Source: Amycolatopsis circi
GTDB lineage: Bacteria > Actinomycetota > Actinomycetes > Mycobacteriales > Pseudonocardiaceae
Length of the DNA stretch: 64,000 bases
NCBI RefSeq assembly: GCF_003385235.1
Contig: NZ_PQIA01000021.1
Span: 33,901-97,900 of the forward strand
Direction: 5' to 3'
In this document: piece by piece, positions 1-7,693 of the stretch
How positions within the stretch are numbered: position 1 is the first letter of the stretch
Layout: every line of letters starts with the position of its first letter
Made by a program: the position numbers and the translations under genes
Notes under the pieces: model-generated
Databases searched by the model: none
What the model was told of the DNA's origin: nothing
The model's input: only the letters and a program-made list of their open reading frames with translations

Positions 1-62
1 GGCCGCGCACACAGCACCAGCCACCCGAACACCCGCGCCACCAGCAGATACAGAAACCTCAT
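1..62 (-). mobile_element. N-terminus of an integrase-type IS transposase, cut by window edge
   Basis: The reverse strand starts with ATG at 62 and reads MRFLYLLVARVFGWLVLCAR before running off the left edge. This hydrophobic N-terminus is typical of actinomycete rve-domain (IS481/IS3-like) transposases. Only 20 codons are visible, so intactness cannot be judged. Relics of apparently related elements, also on the minus strand, occur near 10.4, 42.9 and 55.7 kb. Confidence 0.5.
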
Positions 63-73
63 GACCACAACTC

Positions 74-784
74 GTGATCATCGGCCACCGAGCAGTCACC
101 CCATCAACCACCCGCCCACACGCCACGAATCAGCTGGTCAGAACCTATGGCAGCGTTTCCGGCACCCACAGGCCAGGACTGTCCGAGCACCGCCACTCCA
201 GCCCTGCCGAACTCGGTGCCGCACTCCATGCCCTGCACCGGCTGCCCTTGCCGGCTCAGCTTGCCCTGCCGAGCTACGACGCGTTCTCCGGGATCGGCGA
301 ACGCATCGCACACGCACGCCACCTCGACCCCGACGACCGGCGCTGGCTCACCGACCGGCTCGCCCAGCTCCGCCGCGCAGTCGACGCACTCGACCTCCAC
401 CGCACCACCCGCGTGCTGCACGGTGACGCCTGGCAAGGAAACCTCGTCGTCCCGCTCACCGGAGGCGACCCCGTCCTGCTCGACCTCGACCACGTCTCGC
501 TCGGCCACCCGGCCTGGGACCTCGTCCCGCTGGCCGCCGACCACGCCCGACTTCGCCCGCATCACCGACACCGACTACCGCTCGTTCGTCGACGCCTACG
601 ACGGCCACGACATCACCGCCACGCCGCTCTTCCGCACACTCGCAGACGTCGAGGAACTGCGCTGGGCCGCCTTCGTGCTCGGCAAAACACCAGTCCCGAA
701 GCCCATCAGGAAGCCCAGCACCGGATCACGTGTCTGCGCGAGGTCGTTCCTCGTCCCTGGACCTGGACCTGGACCGCCTTCTGA
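74..784 (+). pseudogene. Frameshifted aminoglycoside phosphotransferase (APH)-like gene
   Basis: The reading frame from 74 carries the APH/choline-kinase core: a VLHGDAWQGNLVV catalytic loop near 415-450, followed by the LLDLDHVSLGHPAWDLVPLA metal-binding segment. At about 545 the similarity moves to the next frame (DFARITDTDYRSFVDAYDG, then VEELRWAAFVLGK). Near 690 it returns to the first frame for the C-terminus (TSPEAHQEAQHRI to a stop at 784). Two compensating frameshifts and no credible N-lobe mark it as a decayed small-molecule kinase. The original substrate is unknown. Confidence 0.65.
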
Positions 785-1478
785 CGAGTATGTGCCTGCA
801 CCGGTGCGCCTTCCCGAACTCTCCGAGGCGCGACACAGTTTCAGTTGATCGCGAACCTGATCTTCCGCACGTGGCCGGACGATCTTCCAAGGGCGAGCAT
901 CGCCCCTACCTCTGTTGGCCTGGCCGCAGTAGCTGCCGGTCACTCGCGCGGCGGAGTCGCCTGCCTCAAACTCATCGGCCACCCGGACCAGCTGAAAGCA
1001 ATCTTCGCGTTCGGCACCGTGGTTCTGCCGGAAGGCGGCCCAGACACCACGCTGAGCCTGGACGATCACGGTGTCCCGACGGCCGTGCAGGATTTCGCGC
1101 CCCTCGAAAAGTCGCAGCTGGTCTGACTGACGCTGCCTGCGACGCGGTCGCGTCCGCAGCGCTTCTCCCGCGCACGGTAGACCTCGATGCCACCCGACGC
1201 AGATTACTGAGCTGGATCATCGTGCCCACCGTCGGAACCTTCATCTGGCAAGAATTCGCCACACATGACTGATCCTGCTCCGGCCGTGATCCGAGCGTTT
1301 TCGCACAGCGACTGTGCCTGTCCGACGGACTGACGATGAACTGCAGCGCCTTGTCGAGCGATGAACCTCAGGCACCACCAGCCGGGCGGCGATACCTCGG
1401 CGACGTCGTTCCAGCCATCGACGTCGACCGAGCGGAGTTTCGGCCCCGTAGTAGGCGAGGTTGGGGAGGCCGTGTTGT
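785..1478. other. Region without a convincing gene
   Basis: Several overlapping open frames exist here. One at 845-1126 on the plus strand contains AAGHSRGGVACLKL and faintly recalls an alpha/beta hydrolase nucleophile elbow. None has a ribosome binding site, consistent codon use and a recognisable domain together. The stretch is best read as decayed accessory DNA between the APH relic and the toxin pair. Confidence 0.3.
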
Positions 1479-2132
1479 TCAGGGGCCTTGCGATGCAGGA
1501 GGCTCGTCCTCGGGCGGCTGTGTCGCCTCCGCGGTCTCGTGCTCCTGGCCGCGCTGGGCTTCGTACGCCTCGCGGATGTCTTGCTCGGTGAGCGTGCAAG
1601 GGATGCCTTCGGAGTCCAGAGATCGGCTGATGAGGGCGGACTTGACTTCGTCGGGGATGTTCAAGCTCAGCAGCATGGGGTTGATCATCTTGCCGGGGGC
1701 GGGTACGTCGTCCCGGGTGTCGGTGGCGGTGCCTGGCCAGAACTGGACGAGATAGCGCTCGTCGTCGCTGGCCGACGCGCGCACGCGGTAGACGCCCTTG
1801 CCGGCGAGGTCGAACTCTCCGGCATCGCTTTCGCCCCAGGCTTGCCACGCGACAAGAGTTCCGGTGGCAAAGTATGCAAGAGACTCGCTCGTCGTGCTCG
1901 AGGGCGTCGCACTGGCGACTGGTTCGCTGTCCCAGAACTCCAGTCGTACGTCCCAGGGGCCAAGCCCTTGGGACGTACGACTGATCGTTACTTGATTTTC
2001 GGTTGCCAGCAGCCACTGGTCAGAATTGAAGTCCGGCATGATGTGGTCGACCAAGGACGTGTCCTCGATGACGAAGTAGCCGTCGACCATCATGACTTCG
2101 TACTCCAGGTGACGCAGCGGCTCGGGCATCAT
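1479..2132 (-). CDS. Hypothetical protein, candidate immunity partner of the secreted nuclease
   Basis: A 217-residue soluble protein with no signal peptide or membrane segment. It begins MMPEPLRHLEYEVMMVDGYFVIED, has an acidic beta-rich middle (YRVRASASDDERYLVQFWPG) and ends in a Glu/Pro-rich tail. I recognise no family. It starts 6 bp downstream of the stop of the NucA/NucB-type nuclease on the same strand. That is the normal place for the immunity gene of a secreted toxin, so immunity is inferred from position only. The start Met could be either of the first two. Confidence 0.65.
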   Translation of the reverse strand: MMPEPLRHLEYEVMMVDGYFVIEDTSLVDHIMPDFNSDQWLLATENQVTISRTSQGLGPWDVRLEFWDSEPVASATPSSTTSESLAYFATGTLVAWQAWGESDAGEFDLAGKGVYRVRASASDDERYLVQFWPGTATDTRDDVPAPGKMINPMLLSLNIPDEVKSALISRSLDSEGIPCTLTEQDIREAYEAQRGQEHETAEATQPPEDEPPASQGP

Positions 2133-2138
2133 ACCTCG

Positions 2139-3485
2139 TCAATCAATAATATTTGTGAAAAACCTGTCTTCGTCTTTATACAGAATTCGGTCGTTCGAGA
2201 GGAACCATCTAAGGTAGCTTCCCGCTCGCCGGTTCTGGTTCTTGTTCACGTATCTTACCGAAAAGTCGAAGTTGGGATTCGCTGCCCCCTCCAGGGTGAT
2301 CGCGAAGGCGTACTCGTCGCAATCCCGGTCCGAGCCTGGTCCGGGAAGGAGTTTGCAGTTTTGCGCGACCACTTCCCGGTTGGCCTGGGACTCGACCTCG
2401 GAAATGCGGTGCAAGCCGCCGCTTTGACTTCCGGGGATATATTTGCCGGGGATGTTTTTGTGGTGCGGCCTCGGAGGGAAGGTCGTGTCGGGCCGGTCCA
2501 GTGCGTCGCGAATATGGGCGGCGACTTCCGGGGATCCAATCTCTGGAGGCAAGCCGAGCTGGTAGGTGATATATGAGATCACGTCGGCGTTGATGCAGCC
2601 GCGTGGTTCATTCCTGAAATACTGCGCTGAATCGCAACGCAGCAGACTGTCTTCCCCCTTGGCATCGGACGGGGGGTAAGTGGGCACGCGCGCCCCGCCG
2701 AAGAAGTGCCAGAGGTGATAAAGGACCTTGTCGGGGAAAGACCCTTTGTTTTCATCGTCGCTTATCTGCCAGCCGTACCAGGCGCCTTGGCGCGCGTCCA
2801 GCTGCCAATTGGGCACGGTTCGCTCGACCCAGCCCGTGGGGAACACGGTGCAGCTGTGCCCGTCGCATTCAGGTCCGATGCCCATGGTGGACGACGGCAG
2901 GTCTTTGACCACGCCCCAGGAGTCCGCTTCGGTCGGCTGGAGCATGATGTCGACTCGGCGATTGCTGCGGTCATCAGCCAGCGCTACCGCTATGTACTTG
3001 AGCTTGGCACCGCCTACGGGTTTTCCGTCAACGGCGGCCGTTGTCTCCTGTGTCCAGCGCTGGCACCAGAACTCTCGATGAAAAACGTGCCCTCGGGGAT
3101 TTTCGGCCCTTGGGTCGATCTTGCACAGCGCCAGAAGAAAGGGCGGGATTTGGCTCGCGGTCAGCGGCTTGTCCCGAGGCCTGTTCTTGAGCGATTCGAT
3201 AGCCTGTTTAAATCTCGGGTCGGCGTCTTCCGAGTAGGAGAAGTTCTTCTGCTCCTCGGCAACCCGGTAGCCGTCCTCCTGCGTGGCTTTGCGAACCGGC
3301 GCCGCCCCTCTGGACTGCATGGGCTGCCCGGCCGGACCGGTGATCGACAGGGTTCGGCCCGCGCGGGCGGGTTGCGCGACGCTCACTTGCGATGACCCGA
3401 TGGTGAGCACTGCGGTGAATGCAGCGACCGCCGTGGCCAGACTCTTGCGTCTTAAATATGATGCTCGCACAAAAATCCTCCCCAA
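2139..3485 (-). CDS. Secreted nuclease with C-terminal NucA/NucB-type domain
   Basis: This 448-residue protein begins with a basic, hydrophobic Sec signal (RRKSLATAVAAFTAVLTIG) followed by an Ala-rich region near residue 40, so it is exported. The N-terminal 300 residues are a Cys-containing region of unknown function. The C-terminal ~120 residues contain DRDCDEYAFAITLEGA, matching the DCDEYPFA-type active site of NucA/NucB DNases. NKNQNRRAGSYLRWFLSNDRI follows, as that family expects. It is probably a DNA-degrading secreted effector. The next gene, 6 bp downstream, would protect the producer. The long N-terminal region distinguishes it from the ~150-residue Bacillus enzymes. Confidence 0.8.
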   Translation of the reverse strand: MGRIFVRASYLRRKSLATAVAAFTAVLTIGSSQVSVAQPARAGRTLSITGPAGQPMQSRGAAPVRKATQEDGYRVAEEQKNFSYSEDADPRFKQAIESLKNRPRDKPLTASQIPPFLLALCKIDPRAENPRGHVFHREFWCQRWTQETTAAVDGKPVGGAKLKYIAVALADDRSNRRVDIMLQPTEADSWGVVKDLPSSTMGIGPECDGHSCTVFPTGWVERTVPNWQLDARQGAWYGWQISDDENKGSFPDKVLYHLWHFFGGARVPTYPPSDAKGEDSLLRCDSAQYFRNEPRGCINADVISYITYQLGLPPEIGSPEVAAHIRDALDRPDTTFPPRPHHKNIPGKYIPGSQSGGLHRISEVESQANREVVAQNCKLLPGPGSDRDCDEYAFAITLEGAANPNFDFSVRYVNKNQNRRAGSYLRWFLSNDRILYKDEDRFFTNIID

Positions 3486-3959
3486 TTTGAAGATAGTGAC
3501 AGATCAAGAGTGATCAGGAATAGATGATCCGGCAAGTTGATAAAGTTCTTTTGTCCGTTGTCCACTTCGGGCGGATATGCGCACAGCGAACGCCGAGATG
3601 GTGCGCACGATCAATATCCTCCCCTGGCGCGGCCAAGCTATCGGAACGAACGGAGAGGAGAAAAGGCTCCAACGGCACGAATCTCGATGCCAGGTCGCGT
3701 CCAGGCGGCGGGGCCAAGGTTCCGACATTCGGTCCAACGTGCCCGCCTGGAGAATAAAACTGCAGAAATAGCAATCGCAAGGGCATTTGCGCGCGGAATA
3801 AGGAGTGCTGTTGTCCGGCCTCGCCTCTCGCGTGCCTGTACGTTCCCCGGGCGGTACGCCGGGAGCGGTTCACAGCTGGTCTCTCGCCTGGCACGATGTG
3901 GAGTCCATCGATCGCAGGGAGCCGGCGAGGGGCGATGGCAGTGGGAGACGCGGACTATC
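3486..3959. other. Intergenic region upstream of the nuclease
   Basis: No credible coding sequence. It should hold the nuclease promoter (minus strand), but no clear -35/-10 pair stands out. Open frames here are scrambled across frames. Confidence 0.3.
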
Positions 3960-4130
3960 GGGTGGAGTTCTCGGTGTCGGGCCCAGGCGAGGCCGCCAGA
4001 CGCTCGGCAAGCCTCTCACCGGCCCGACGGCGGGGTGACCAGCGTGGCGTTCAGCCCCGACGGGCACACCCTGGCAACCGGCAGCGAGGACGGCGCCGCG
4101 CGGCTCTGGGACCTACCCAACCGCCGATGA
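3960..4130 (+). pseudogene. WD40 repeat fragment
   Basis: One beta-propeller blade is readable: GVTSVAFSPDGHTLATGSEDGAARLWDL at about 4033-4118. Another frame just upstream supplies the end of the previous blade (RQTLGKPLTGPTAG), so a frameshift separates them. This is a scrap of a WD40-repeat protein of the nSTAND/protein-kinase type common in actinomycetes, without start or regulatory domain. Confidence 0.55.
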
Positions 4131-4514
4131 GCGACGCCAAGTCGGGCGCGACCTGCAAGATTGTAGGGTGTCGTCGCCCATGACATGTCGATCTTGTGTG
4201 ACTTGGGCTTTCTCGGTCGCCTCAACGCGATGTCGCCGAAGATCGGTCTCAAGTTCGTGGCATTTCCTCGGCTCCTGTGAGTTTGGGGCAAGCCGCGCGT
4301 CGAGCACACGATTTGCTCTGTGGGCGCCCTGTTCGTCCAGTATTTGGCTGGCTATGTCGTCGGCCACGAAGTGTGCGTGGTCGCCTATCAGTGGCGTGCG
4401 GTGACGGCCCAGTTTCCGATCTGTCTTGGCCGTTGGTGAGGGCGTTGCCGAGCGGGGTGCGTGTGTAGAAACGCGCTCCCGTAGAGCGCCAGTACTCGCA
4501 GCGCGAAGAGTTAC
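4131..4514. other. Unassigned degenerate DNA
   Basis: No gene can be supported. Open frames on both strands are short and interrupted and match nothing I recognise. Confidence 0.25.
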
Positions 4515-4950
4515 TTGCGACACCTGCACTCGGGCATGGGTTGTCCAAGGAACAATTCGCGAACTTCGTTGGGCATGAAATACGCAGGGTCGAGTGCGTT
4601 CACGTGGCAAGAAGCCATAGACTTCGCAAAAAAGTCCGAGGAAGTCGATGGTATGCGACACCCTGGGAAGATTCCACGACAAATGCGTGCCGGGAGGGAA
4701 GTTCACCGGATTCCTGGGGCTCATTTACGATGTTTTTCTTGCTGATATACCTGAATGTGCGACCGGCCAGGCTGAAGCGTGTGCAGGGGCGACTGCTTCC
4801 GTGGCCCCAGGCGGCGGCATGGGAAAGCTGGGCAAGGCTGCCGAGGAAGCTGCGAAGGCCGCGAAAGCAGGCGAAGGCGCCGCAAAGGCCGAAGAGTCGG
4901 GCGGTCGGGCACTGTGGCAGTTGACAAAAGAAGGATCTACTGCCGGTTGC
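4515..4950 (+). pseudogene. Remnant of a polymorphic-toxin pre-toxin region
   Basis: Pieces in three frames make a coherent fragment: HEIRRV near 4560, then KYAGSSAFTWQEAIDFAKKSEE, then from about 4660 a continuous FHDKCVPGGKFTGFLGLIYDVFLADIPECATG. An Ala/Lys/Glu-rich linker (AAEEAAKAAKAGEGAAKAEE) and ALWQLTKEGS follow. This looks like the pre-toxin linker of actinobacterial polymorphic toxins, where the variable toxin tip would come next. Instead the frame runs into the 3' end of the convergent TetR gene, so the toxin domain is lost. At least two frameshifts are present. Confidence 0.5.
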
Positions 4951-4974
4951 GCAACGAGGCCTGTCGTGCATTTC

Positions 4975-5598
4975 TCAGCGGCGGTGCGGGCGAGGCAGCA
5001 ATGCGAACGCGCTTTCCGCCACCGAGGTCAGGCGGGCGGGACTGTGGCCGTAGGCGCCTACGACGTCGGTCCCGCGGATGATGGTCAGCAGAAGGTAGGC
5101 AAGGTCGTCGGGATCCGCGTCGGGGTCGATGTCGCCGTTGCGTTGCGCCGCTCGTAGGCACTCGGCCACCGCCGTCGCGAGCACGGAGAAGCAGTCGCGG
5201 GCCATGCGTTGCACCTCGGGGTCGGAGGTGCCGATCTCCAAGGCCATTTTGGCGGCGAAGCAGGCCGCCGCGGCCCGGTCGGCGGCGGGGGGTACGTCGT
5301 CGGCGAGTGGCACCCCGTTGACGGCGCGGAGCAGGTATCGGTGCAGTCGTTCCAGGGCGCCCTCGTCCGGTCCGGCGAGCGCCTGCGGCGCGAACTGTGC
5401 CAGCCGGGCGTAGTACCCGGTCATCGCCTGCAGCAGCACGCCGCGCTTGCCGTCGAACGTGGCATAGAGGCTGCCGCGGCCCAGGCCGGTGGCGGCGCTG
5501 ATGTCGTCGACGCTCGAGCCGTTGTAGCCCGAGGTGCGGAACTGCCGCTCGGCGGCATGGAGGACGTGGTCGCGGTCGAAGCTTCGTGGTCTTGCCAT
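4975..5598 (-). CDS. TetR-family transcriptional repressor
   Basis: A 207-residue regulator. The N-terminal HTH (FDRDHVLHAAERQFRTSGYNGSSVDDISAATGLGRGSLYATF, residues ~5-50) is canonical. The C-terminal ligand domain resembles the TetR_C class seen in regulators beside SDR and flavin-dependent redox genes. It starts at ATG 5598, the Met directly before ARPRSFDRDH; the longer upstream open frame is antisense to the SDR. The divergent SDR promoter is 30-60 bp away and carries paired direct repeats. An almost identical block sits before the flavoprotein at 7694. Control of both promoters and of itself is inferred. Confidence 0.88.
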   Translation of the reverse strand: MARPRSFDRDHVLHAAERQFRTSGYNGSSVDDISAATGLGRGSLYATFDGKRGVLLQAMTGYYARLAQFAPQALAGPDEGALERLHRYLLRAVNGVPLADDVPPAADRAAAACFAAKMALEIGTSDPEVQRMARDCFSVLATAVAECLRAAQRNGDIDPDADPDDLAYLLLTIIRGTDVVGAYGHSPARLTSVAESAFALLPRPHRR

Positions 5599-5612
5599 AC
5601 CCAGAAGGTAGC

Positions 5613-5679
5613 GCCGACCTGCCGTATTTGACAAGTCAGTACAGAACTCGCTAGATTTCTGACAGTTCAGTACACAACC
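5613..5679 (+). promoter_or_regulatory. SDR promoter and TetR operator, copy 1 of a 67-bp duplicated element
   Basis: TTGACA (5628-5633), an 18-bp spacer and TAGATT (5652-5657) form a good housekeeping-type promoter reading to the SDR. Two direct repeats lie over and just after it, TGACAAGTCAGTACAGAAC (5629-5647) and TGACAGTTCAGTACACAAC (5660-5678). They are 31 bp apart, about three helical turns. The whole block recurs at 7550-7616 with about 8 differences, nearly all in the -10 neighbourhood. This marks it as the functional operator unit of the adjacent TetR. Confidence 0.75.
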
Positions 5680-5736
5680 ATGTCGGCGACCCGCACTGGG
5701 CACGACGACGTCATGCCCGCAACCGAAGGAACCACC

Positions 5737-6552
5737 ATGCAGACAGCTCGCCCAGTGGCCCTTGTGACGGGCGCCTCCTCCGGGATCGGGCGGGCGGCAG
5801 CGCTCGCCCTCGCGGACGCCGGCTTCGCGGTGGTCGGCACGAGCCGCAACGCGGCGAACGCCGGGCCGCTGGCTGGGGTGACGTTCCTCGATCTCGACGT
5901 GGCCGTCGACGAGTCGGTCCGCTCCCTGGTCGAGGAGGTGATCGAGCGGTTCGGCCGGATCGACGTCCTGGTCAACAACGCGGGCGTGGGCGCGGTCGGC
6001 GCCGGCGAGGAGAGCTCGATCACCCAGGCCATGGAGGTCTTCGACATCAACGTCTTCGGTGTGATGCGGATGACGAACGCGGTGCTGCCCCACATGCGCG
6101 CCCAGGGCAGTGGCCGCGTGGTCAACGTGTCTTCGGTACTCGGTCTGATCCCAGCCCCTTTCATGGCCGTCTACGCCGCCGCCAAGCATGCGGTCGAGGG
6201 CTACTCCGAGTCCGTCGACCACGAGCTTCGCGAGCACGGCGTCCGGGTGCTGCTGGTCGAGCCGGCCTACACGAGCACAAGTTTCGAGGCGAGCAGTCTG
6301 GCACCCGACTTGCCCCTGCCGGTCTACGCCGCACAGCGGGAGGTCGCCCGGGACGTGCTGGCGACGGCCGTGCGCAACGCCGACGACCCGGACGTTGTCG
6401 CGAAGGCGATCGTCGCGGCCGCCACCGATGCCAAGCCCAAGCTCCGGTACACCGCCGGCTCGGTGGCCGGACGCGTCAGCCTCCTGCGCCGGATGGCGCC
6501 TTCGCGCACTTTCGACAAGCAAATCCGCAAGCTCAACCGGCTGGCCGGCTGA
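5737..6552 (+). CDS. SDR-family oxidoreductase
   Basis: A 271-residue classical short-chain dehydrogenase. It has the TGASSGIG cofactor motif (residues ~10-17), NNAG (NVLVNNAGVG region), the catalytic Ser (VNVSSVLG) and YAAAKHA (Tyr-x3-Lys). I chose ATG 5737 because GAAGGA lies just before it; an upstream in-frame ATG at 5680 lies inside the operator copy and lacks a Shine-Dalgarno. Lengthy C-terminal extensions are absent. It is an NAD(P)-dependent alcohol/ketone oxidoreductase of unknown substrate, under the TetR encoded divergently. Confidence 0.88.
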   Translation: MQTARPVALVTGASSGIGRAAALALADAGFAVVGTSRNAANAGPLAGVTFLDLDVAVDESVRSLVEEVIERFGRIDVLVNNAGVGAVGAGEESSITQAMEVFDINVFGVMRMTNAVLPHMRAQGSGRVVNVSSVLGLIPAPFMAVYAAAKHAVEGYSESVDHELREHGVRVLLVEPAYTSTSFEASSLAPDLPLPVYAAQREVARDVLATAVRNADDPDVVAKAIVAAATDAKPKLRYTAGSVAGRVSLLRRMAPSRTFDKQIRKLNRLAG

Positions 6553-6586
6553 CCCCGCCGTACCCGCGGAGCTTGAGGAGACGCGC

Positions 6587-6830
6587 ATGGAGTTCGAACA
6601 CGTCACCTTCGACCTGCCGCACGGCACCTTTCACGCGCTGCAGGGTGGTGACCCCGATGGTCGACCGACGCTCGTCTTGCACGGCTTCCCGGACCATCCG
6701 CCGACCGCGAAGCCCTTCCTCGCCGAGCTCGGCCGCCGCGGACGTCAAGTCGTCGCGCCCTGGCTTCGCGGTTACGCGCCGTCTCCGACCGCGGGGCCGT
6801 TCGACTTCGCATACCTGATCACGCTGACGG
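6587..6830 (+). pseudogene. Truncated alpha/beta-hydrolase (N-terminal ~80 residues)
   Basis: After GAGGAG, ATG 6587 opens MEFEHVTFDLPHGTFHALQG and continues through the hydrolase oxyanion motif LVLHGFPDHP and PWLRGYAPS. The next residues, to about 6825, are still hydrolase-like. Then the frame enters sequence that belongs to a minus-strand gene. The nucleophile elbow, acid and His are missing. It was probably the second gene of the SDR operon before a deletion joined it tail-to-tail with the cyclic-nucleotide/TrxR relic. Confidence 0.65.
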
Positions 6831-7376
6831 GCTTGAGCGCAGCACCGTCCGGTAGGGAATCTGGTTGCGTTCAGCGAAGGCCTGGAGGCGGTGCAGGTCG
6901 CGGTCGTCGTCTCCGGCCAGTACCAGACCGCCCTCGCCCTTCCTGCCCAGGAAGCGCCGCCGGGCGTCCAAAGCGGACAGCAGGACATCGCTCAGCTCCC
7001 CCGAGATCTCCACCAGCCGGCGCAGTTCCTCCACCAGAACCCGCAGGATCGCACCGTCTTCCATGGCCACGCCCTGGAAGACGGTGCGTTGCCCCATCAA
7101 CATGCCCAGCTCGCCGACGAAGTCACCGGTCTCGATCACGAAAGACGACCCGGTCCTCCCGGCGGTCCACGAGGAGCACGCCACCGGTCAGCACGAGGTG
7201 CAAGTCGGTGGGATCACCGGCGTCCCACAGCAACTCGCCGGATGCGGTTCCTCACCGGATGACCGCAACAGGTCCAGGGCATGTTGGCTCAACACCGGCC
7301 ATGCCAGCTCATCGACCTCGCCCAGCCGACGGGACGAGTAATGGGTCAACTCGTCCGGCACGGGGATGATGCTCAT
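6825..7376 (-). pseudogene. Broken cyclic-nucleotide-binding/thioredoxin-reductase fusion
   Basis: Starting at ATG 7376 the minus strand reads MSIIPVPDELTHYSSRRLGEVDELAW, then a cNMP-binding beta-roll. A frameshift near 7185 separates HALDLLRSSGEE from GSSFVIETGDFVGELGMLMGQ. The text continues into a linker (GEGGLVLAGDDDRDLHRLQAF) and AERNQIPYRT, the short segment that precedes the FAD domain in CRP-domain thioredoxin-reductase fusions. There it stops at the junction with the truncated hydrolase, so the flavoprotein half is lost. An intact TrxR-like gene lies downstream on the other strand. Confidence 0.65.
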
Positions 7377-7549
7377 GCTTCTCGCTTGCCTGGCATGCGA
7401 ACCACTCCGGTCACGATTCTTCTCCGCTCGTTTTCGCCTGCCTCGGCACGACTTCCGCTTCCTCAGGCTCAACTCTCGCCGCGGCCACCGCGGCCGTGCC
7501 CAACGCCACAGCGAGTGTCCTTCCTGGACCAGACCAGCCTGATCGTATG

Positions 7550-7616
7550 GCCGACCTGCCGTACTTGACAAGTCAGTACAGAACAACATATGTTTCTGAC
7601 AGTTCAGTACACAACC
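7550..7616 (+). promoter_or_regulatory. Flavoprotein promoter and TetR operator, copy 2 of the 67-bp element
   Basis: TTGACA (7565-7570), 18 bp, TATGTT (7589-7594). The same two direct repeats are present as in copy 1 (here 7566-7584 and 7597-7615). About 59 of 67 bases match the copy at 5613-5679, and conservation ends abruptly at both edges. The element lies 78 bp before the flavoprotein start, so the TetR at 4975-5598 should co-regulate it with the SDR. Confidence 0.75.
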
Positions 7617-7693
7617 GTGCTGCGCTTGCCGGACCGGCTTGGTCCGGCCTTGCAGGACCGTGATGCCGCGAAGACGGCATGGAGGTTGAACTC

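Noticed and set aside
845..1126. 93-residue ORF with GHSRGG, possible lipase
   Set aside because: One weak motif, no upstream strand or downstream acid/His, and it lies in a region of decayed genes.
4975..6627. 550-residue minus-strand open frame spanning the TetR gene and the SDR
   Set aside because: Only the last 207 codons are TetR. The upstream part is antisense to the SDR, which has complete motifs on the plus strand.
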